A stretch of DNA of 64,000 nucleotides from Frankia sp. RB7 (GTDB lineage Bacteria > Pseudomonadota > Alphaproteobacteria > Rhizobiales > Xanthobacteraceae): the NCBI GenBank assembly GCA_030403585.1, contig JAUEPE010000002.1, positions 186,001 to 250,000 on the forward strand, given 5' to 3'. Each line of letters opens with the position of its first letter. Position 1 is the stretch's first letter. Position numbers and translations under genes: made by a program. Below the pieces are notes generated by a model. That model ran no database searches, was not told where the DNA came from, and was given only the letters and a program-made list of their open reading frames with translations. Positions 58,865-64,000 of the stretch are shown piece by piece.

Positions 58865-61597
58865 TTGGCCGACGACGACAACAAGAAGCCCGGCGACGAG
58901 CCGGAGCGCTCGGATATTCGCCCCGTCTCCATCTTCGAGGAGATGAAAAAGTCGTATCTCGACTACGCCATGAGCGTGATCGTGGCGCGCGCGCTGCCTG
59001 ATGCCCGCGACGGTTTGAAGCCGGTGCATCGCCGCATCCTGTACTCGATGCACGAGCAGGGCCACACGCCCGACAAGAAGTACGTCAAGTCCGCCCGCGT
59101 GGTCGGTGACGTCATCGGTAAGTATCACCCGCACGGCGACCAGTCGATCTACGACGCCATGGTCCGCATGGCGCAGGACTTCTCGATGCGCGTGCCGCTG
59201 ATCGACGGCCAGGGCAATTTCGGCTCGGTCGATGGTGATCCGCCGGCCGCCTATCGTTACACCGAAGCGCGACTGACCAAGTCGGCGCTGGCGCTGCTGG
59301 CCGATATCGACAAGGACACCGTCGACTTCCAGCCCAACTACGACAACAACGAGACCGAGCCGTCGGTTCTTCCGGCCAAGTTCCCGAACCTTCTGGTCAA
59401 CGGCGCGGGCGGCATCGCGGTCGGCATGGCCACGAACATTCCGCCGCACAATCTCGGTGAAGTCATCGATGCCTGCGTGGCGCTGATCGACAACCCCGCG
59501 CTGACGATCGACGAACTGATCAATATCGTTCCCGGACCGGATTTTCCAACCGGCGGCATCATTCTCGGACGGGCGGGCATCCGCGCCGCCTATCACCTCG
59601 GCCGCGGCTCGATCGTCATGCGCGGCAAGGTCGCGATCGAGACCATCCGCAAGGAGCGCGAGGCGCTCATCATCACCGAGATTCCCTACCAGGTGAACAA
59701 GGCGACGATGGTCGAGCGCATCGCCGAACTGGTCAAGGAAAAGAAGATCGAAGGCATCGGCGACCTGCGCGATGAATCGGACCGCGACGGTTACCGTGTC
59801 GTCATCGAGCTGAAACGCGACGCCGTGCCGGATGTTGTGCTCAATCAGCTCTACAGGTTCACGCCGCTGCAGACGAGCTTCGGCGTCAACACGGTGGCGC
59901 TCGACAGCGGCCGTCCGCGGATCATGCATCTGAAGGACCTGCTGGCCATCTTCGTCGACTTTCGTGAGCGGGTCGTCACGCGGCGCACCAAGTTCCTGCT
60001 CGCCAAGGCGCGCGATCGCGCGCACATCCTGGTCGGTCTCGCCATCGCAGTCGCCAATATCGACGAGATGATCCGCGTCATCCGGACCTCGCCTGATCCG
60101 ACCACCGCGCGCGACACCCTGATGTCGCGCGACTGGCCGGCACGCGACGTCGAGGACATGCTGACGCTGATCGACGATCCGCGCCACCGCATCAGCGAGG
60201 ACGGCACGATCCGACTGTCTATGGAACAGGCGAGGGCCATTCTCGACCTGCGCCTGCAACGCCTCACCGCACTTGGCCGTGACGAAATCCGCGAAGAGCT
60301 CGACAAGCTCGCCGGCGAGATCGCCGATTATCTCGCCATCCTGCGCTCGCGCGAGCGCGTGCTGGGGATCATCAAGACGGAGCTTGCCGAGGTGAAGGCC
60401 GAGTTCGCCACGCCGCGCCGCACCGTGATCATGGAGCAGGAAGGCGAGGTCGAGGACGAGGACCTGATCCAGCGCGAGGACATGGTCGTGACCGTGTCCC
60501 ATGCCGGCTACGTCAAGCGCGTGCCGCTGTCGGCCTATCGCGCCCAGCGCCGCGGCGGCAAGGGCCGCGCTGGCATGCAGACCCGCGACGAGGATTTTGT
60601 CAGCCGCCTGTTCGTGGCCTCCACGCATACGCCGGTGCTGTTCTTCTCGTCCCGTGGCCAGGTCTACAAGGAGAAGGTCTGGCGGCTGCCGATGGCTGCG
60701 CCCAACGCGCGCGGCAAGGCGCTGATCAACATCCTGCCGCTGGAGCAGGGCGAACGCATCACCACCATCATGCCGCTGCCCGAGGATGAATCGACCTGGG
60801 GCAACCTCGACGTGATGTTCGCGACCACCGGCGGCAACGTCCGGCGCAACAAGCTGTCCGACTTCGTCGATGTCCGCCGCTCCGGCATCATCGCGATGAA
60901 GCTCGACGAGAATGAAGCGATCGTCGACGTGCAGATCTGCACCGAGCGCGACGACGTGCTGCTCACCGGCGCCGGCGGCCAGTGCATCCGCTTCCCCGTC
61001 ACCGACGTGCGGGTGTTCACCGGGCGCACTTCGATGGGCGTGCGCGGCATTGCGCTTGGCGAGGGCGACAAGGTGATTTCGCTGGCGATCCTGCGCCACG
61101 TCGAGACCAGTTCGGACGAGCGGTCGGCCTATCTGAAGATGCGCCGCGCGGTCGCCGGCGAAGCTGCGGCCGAGGAGCCGGCAGTGGATGCCGAGGCCGA
61201 GGAGACTTCCGGCAGCTTCCAGCTCCCGCAGGAGCGCTATGCCGAGATGTCGGCGGCCGAGCAGGTGGTGCTGACTGTCTCCGTCAACGGCTATGGCAAG
61301 CGGACTTCGTCCTACGAGTACCGCACCACGGGCCGCGGCGGCAAAGGCATCGTCGCCATGAGCGTCAACAACCGAAACGGCAACCTCGTCGCGTCCTTCC
61401 CCGTGGAGGATGCTGATCAAATCATGCTCGTCACCGACAAGGGGCAGCTGATCCGCTGCCCGGTCGAAGGCATCCGCGTCGCCGGCCGCTCGACCCAAGG
61501 CGTGATCGTGTTCGACACTGCCGAGGACGAGCACGTCGTCTCGGTCGAGCACATCACGGAAGAGGCCGAGAGCGGCAACGGGGCGAATGGGGAATAG
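58865..61597 (+). CDS. gyrA: DNA gyrase subunit A
   Basis: 910 residues, starting at TTG (58865). GyrA cuts and rejoins DNA; the active Tyr is in [10 protein letters not shown]. The six-bladed C-terminal wrapping domain includes the [11 protein letters not shown]yrA box, and a tail rich in Glu follows. In the quinolone region the usual Ser83 is Gln ([12 protein letters not shown]), while the Asp at position 87 is kept. GyrA homologues of this length are usual in the group. Confidence 0.97.
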   Translation: MADDDNKKPGDEPERSDIRPVSIFEEMKKSYLDYAMSVIVARALPDARDGLKPVHRRILYSMHEQGHTPDKKYVKSARVVGDVIGKYHPHGDQSIYDAMVRMAQDFSMRVPLIDGQGNFGSVDGDPPAAYRYTEARLTKSALALLADIDKDTVDFQPNYDNNETEPSVLPAKFPNLLVNGAGGIAVGMATNIPPHNLGEVIDACVALIDNPALTIDELINIVPGPDFPTGGIILGRAGIRAAYHLGRGSIVMRGKVAIETIRKEREALIITEIPYQVNKATMVERIAELVKEKKIEGIGDLRDESDRDGYRVVIELKRDAVPDVVLNQLYRFTPLQTSFGVNTVALDSGRPRIMHLKDLLAIFVDFRERVVTRRTKFLLAKARDRAHILVGLAIAVANIDEMIRVIRTSPDPTTARDTLMSRDWPARDVEDMLTLIDDPRHRISEDGTIRLSMEQARAILDLRLQRLTALGRDEIREELDKLAGEIADYLAILRSRERVLGIIKTELAEVKAEFATPRRTVIMEQEGEVEDEDLIQREDMVVTVSHAGYVKRVPLSAYRAQRRGGKGRAGMQTRDEDFVSRLFVASTHTPVLFFSSRGQVYKEKVWRLPMAAPNARGKALINILPLEQGERITTIMPLPEDESTWGNLDVMFATTGGNVRRNKLSDFVDVRRSGIIAMKLDENEAIVDVQICTERDDVLLTGAGGQCIRFPVTDVRVFTGRTSMGVRGIALGEGDKVISLAILRHVETSSDERSAYLKMRRAVAGEAAAEEPAVDAEAEETSGSFQLPQERYAEMSAAEQVVLTVSVNGYGKRTSSYEYRTTGRGGKGIVAMSVNNRNGNLVASFPVEDADQIMLVTDKGQLIRCPVEGIRVAGRSTQGVIVFDTAEDEHVVSVEHITEEAESGNGANGE

Positions 61598-61605
61598 CGA
61601 ATTGT

Positions 61606-61627
61606 GAATAGGGTGAGCCCTCTATTC
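61606..61627. terminator. Possible terminator between gyrA and kup
   Basis: GAATAGGG (61606-61613) pairs with CCC(T)CTATTC (61618-61627) with one bulged T, between two converging genes. Confidence 0.45.
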
Positions 61628-61642
61628 GCCACGCACCTTTCG

Positions 61643-63589
61643 CTAAATCTCCAGCTCCGTGCCGAACTCCACCACCTGCTTGGTCGGCACGCCGAAGAAC
61701 GCCGCCGAGCGTTCGGCGTTGCGCTGGAGGAAGGCGAACAGGCCTTCGCGCCAGACCCACATGCCCGGGATGTCCTCGCTCGGGATGATGGTCTCGCGGC
61801 CGACGTAATAGGTAATGTCAGTGAGATCGATGCCGGGCAGCTTGCCCTGGCGACAGGCGAGCGTCAGCCCGTCATAGATCGTCGGGTTCTGCATGAAGCC
61901 GTAATGCAGGACCACGCGGGTGATGCCGGTGATGATCTCGATCACCTCGGTGCGGTCCTGGTCGGCGATGTGAGGCAGCTCCTCGATCAGCACGGTGACG
62001 AGGATGATGCGCTCGTGCAGGACGTGGTTGTGCTTGACGAACTGGGTCAGCGCGAGCGGGACACCGTTCGGCGCCGATGCCAGGAACACCGCCGTTCCGG
62101 GCAGCCTTGCGCTGCACTTGTTGACCGCGGTCTCGATCAGGTCTTCCTCGGGTTGACGCAGCTTTCCGCGCGCGGCCTCGACCAGCTTCACGCCGGCGCG
62201 CCAGGTCAGCATCAGGAAGGCGACGAGGGCGGCGAGCAGCAGCGGAAACCAGCCGCCTTCGAACAGCTTGATCGAGTTGGCAGAGAAGAAGATCACGTCG
62301 ATCACGAAGAAGAAGCCGTTCACGGGGACCACGAGCCAGGGGGAATAACCCCACTGGATCGCAACCAGGGCGGCAAGCAGCGTGGTGATCGCCATCAGCA
62401 GCGAGACCGCGATACCGTAGGCGCCGGCCAGCGCGTCCGAAGTGCCGAAGCTGACCACTGCGCCGAGGGTTGCGGCGGCGAGCAGCCAGTTCACCAATGG
62501 CACATAGATCTGACCGATCGCATCGCTGGTGGTGTGGCGGATCTGCATGCGCGGCAGGAAGCCGAGCTGGATCGACTGCTGCGTCAGCGAGAACACGCCG
62601 GAGATGATCGCCTGCGAGGCGATCACGGTTGCGACTGCCGAGAAGGCGACCAGCGGATAGTGCAGGACGTCGGGGCAGAGCTGGAAGAACGGGTTCTCGA
62701 TCATCGTGGGATCGGTGATCAGGAGCGCGGCCTGGCCGAAATAATTCAGCACCAGCGCCGGCAGGCAGATCGCGAACCACGCAAGCCGGATCGGCAGGCG
62801 CCCGAAATGCCCCATGTCGGCATACATGGCTTCACCGCCGGTCACGGCGAGGAACGCCGCGCCGAGGATCGCGAAGGAGATGTGGAAATCCTGGTGGATC
62901 AGGAAGTCGAAGGCATAGAGCGGGCTCAGCGCCGCCAGCACCGCCGGCGCCTTGATGATGCCGTGGATGCCGAGCGCGGCCAGCACTAAGAACCAGGCCA
63001 GCATCACCGGTCCGAAGATGCGGCCGATGAAGCCGGTGCCCTGCTTCTGCATCATGAACAGGCCGACCAGGATGACGATGGTGATGGGCACCACCGCCGG
63101 CGCGAGCGAGGGCGCATCGACCTTAAGGCCCTCGATGGCGGAGAGCACCGAGATCGCCGGCGTGATCGCACCATCGCCGTAGAGCAGCGCCGCGCCGATC
63201 AGGCCGACCACCAGGAGATGCGCGCGCCAGGTGCCGGACTCGGCGTGACGGGCATGCAGCAGCGCCAGTAGCGCGACGATGCCGCCTTCACCGCGGTTGT
63301 CCGCACGCAGGATCAGCAGCGCATATTTCAGCGAGATGATCAGCAACAGCGCCCACAGGATCAGCGAGGCAACGCCCAGGACAGCCTCGGGAGTCACTGT
63401 GCCGCCATGCGCGGCCGCCTTGGCGGCTTCCTTCAGGGCGTAGAGGGGGCTGGTGCCGATATCGCCATAGACCACCCCGAGGGCGCCCATGGTCATGGCA
63501 ATCGGCAGCGGATTGGGATGATGGCCGGAAGCGACTGCGGGCGTACTGGACAAATGCGACCCCTCAAAGGGACCGCGCCCGTCGGCCAT
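61643..63589 (-). CDS. kup: Potassium transporter Kup
   Basis: 648 residues, a K+/H+ symporter of the KUP/HAK family with about 12 membrane helices (residues 25-450) and a soluble C-terminal domain. Family start: MTMGALGVVYGDIGTSPLYALKEA, with GDGAITPAISVLSAIEGLK further in. The start at 63589 is preferred; the frame is open further upstream. It converges on gyrA. Confidence 0.95.
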   Translation of the reverse strand: MADGRGPFEGSHLSSTPAVASGHHPNPLPIAMTMGALGVVYGDIGTSPLYALKEAAKAAAHGGTVTPEAVLGVASLILWALLLIISLKYALLILRADNRGEGGIVALLALLHARHAESGTWRAHLLVVGLIGAALLYGDGAITPAISVLSAIEGLKVDAPSLAPAVVPITIVILVGLFMMQKQGTGFIGRIFGPVMLAWFLVLAALGIHGIIKAPAVLAALSPLYAFDFLIHQDFHISFAILGAAFLAVTGGEAMYADMGHFGRLPIRLAWFAICLPALVLNYFGQAALLITDPTMIENPFFQLCPDVLHYPLVAFSAVATVIASQAIISGVFSLTQQSIQLGFLPRMQIRHTTSDAIGQIYVPLVNWLLAAATLGAVVSFGTSDALAGAYGIAVSLLMAITTLLAALVAIQWGYSPWLVVPVNGFFFVIDVIFFSANSIKLFEGGWFPLLLAALVAFLMLTWRAGVKLVEAARGKLRQPEEDLIETAVNKCSARLPGTAVFLASAPNGVPLALTQFVKHNHVLHERIILVTVLIEELPHIADQDRTEVIEIITGITRVVLHYGFMQNPTIYDGLTLACRQGKLPGIDLTDITYYVGRETIIPSEDIPGMWVWREGLFAFLQRNAERSAAFFGVPTKQVVEFGTELEI

Positions 63590-63684
63590 TCCGAGGGGCG
63601 CGAGTGTCACACAGTCTGCGACGGGACGCCGCAAATATCCATGGTGTTTATCGCGAGGTTTATGACGCCGGGCTGACAGACTGC

Positions 63685-63942
63685 CTACGGGGTCCGGTCC
63701 GCCGTCACCAGGCGAGCCATGCGAACGTCAGCCTTGGTGCCGGCTCGGCGCAGGCAGGACGCCTCGAAATTCGGCCACGCCCGCTCCGAGCAATCCTTGC
63801 CTATGGTCTTGATGTCGAGCCGGTCGCTCTTGGCAAGCGGCTGCGGCACGCTGGCTTCAACGGTGGGAGCAAAGCCGGGCAGTAGGGTGAGGGCGGTAGC
63901 AACACACGCAGCAATAGCGATCGCTGAAAGAGCCTTGATCAT
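63685..63942 (-). CDS. Small secreted protein, unknown function
   Basis: 85 residues: signal-like start MIKALSAIAIAACVATALTLLPGFAPTVEA, then a short mature part with two cysteines (IGKDCSERAWPNFEASCLR) that may be disulphide-bonded. Similar tiny secreted proteins are common in Bradyrhizobium; function unknown. Confidence 0.75.
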   Translation of the reverse strand: MIKALSAIAIAACVATALTLLPGFAPTVEASVPQPLAKSDRLDIKTIGKDCSERAWPNFEASCLRRAGTKADVRMARLVTADRTP

Positions 63943-64000
63943 TTGACTGTCCCCTGTGATGCGGCCGCTACGCCCAGTATGCGGCCCGTCATTCGTTGGC

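Noticed and set aside
58850..61552. 900-residue minus-strand frame opposite gyrA
   Set aside because: Mirror of gyrA; the gyrA protein is unmistakable.

Overview
The window is GC-rich alphaproteobacterial chromosome, most likely Bradyrhizobium or a close relative. Three things point there: the core gene order (argS, SPOR-domain gene, nagZ position, scpA, scpB, tatABC, serS, surE, pcm, nlpD-like, yajC, secD, secF), an ExoR-type regulator, and dispersed palindromic repeats that I recognise from Bradyrhizobium genomes. It looks like ordinary chromosome. I see no prophage, integrase, transposase, CRISPR array, rRNA or tRNA.

Layout. 1-2.7 kb: cobalt/nickel handling, with cbtB-cbtA (uptake) running towards an rcnR-rcnA efflux operon that has a G-tract operator. 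2.7-11.3 kb: a palindromic repeat, ilvD, exoR, exonuclease III, a large hybrid histidine kinase, two small membrane proteins, a secreted protein and erpA. 11.4-21.6 kb: dgt, argS, a SPOR-domain protein, a gutted nagZ, scpAB, tatABC and serS. 21.6-34.6 kb: surE, pcm, an NlpD-like factor, a DUF815 ATPase, yajC-secDF, a pair of complex I assembly-factor homologues, ilvA and a class V aminotransferase. 34.7-46.2 kb: envelope and housekeeping genes, including an unusual kinase/acyl-CoA-ligase C-domain fusion beside trmFO, a short lytic transglycosylase, stress-type small proteins, and an acyl-CoA synthetase followed by a double-PPC protein.

46.2-53 kb is the most accessory-looking part: a lone AAA ATPase, a HigBA toxin-antitoxin pair, a 689-residue protein built of tandem DUF1217-like modules, a roughly 0.4 kb dispersed repeat, a HAD phosphatase/nucleoside hydrolase pair, and a DUF433/DUF5615 toxin-antitoxin pair whose toxin seems to have lost its start codon. 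53-64 kb: uvrA and ssb face away from each other with an outer-membrane protein gene between them, and each has its own alphaproteobacterial LexA box. A frameshifted DUF2306 gene, gyrA, kup and a small secreted protein follow.

Functional groups that work together: ScpAB (chromosome condensation); TatABC and YajC-SecDF (export); Dgt, UvrA, Ssb, GyrA and XthA (DNA metabolism and repair, partly SOS-controlled); IlvD and IlvA (branched-chain amino acids); RcnR/RcnA and CbtAB (metal balance). Three loci look damaged: nagZ (internal deletion), the DUF2306 gene (one-base frameshift) and the DUF5615 toxin (start codon lost). I found no clear candidate for a wholly new multi-gene system. The best leads are the kinase-ligase fusion, the DUF1217 repeat protein and the paired dyads ahead of serS.
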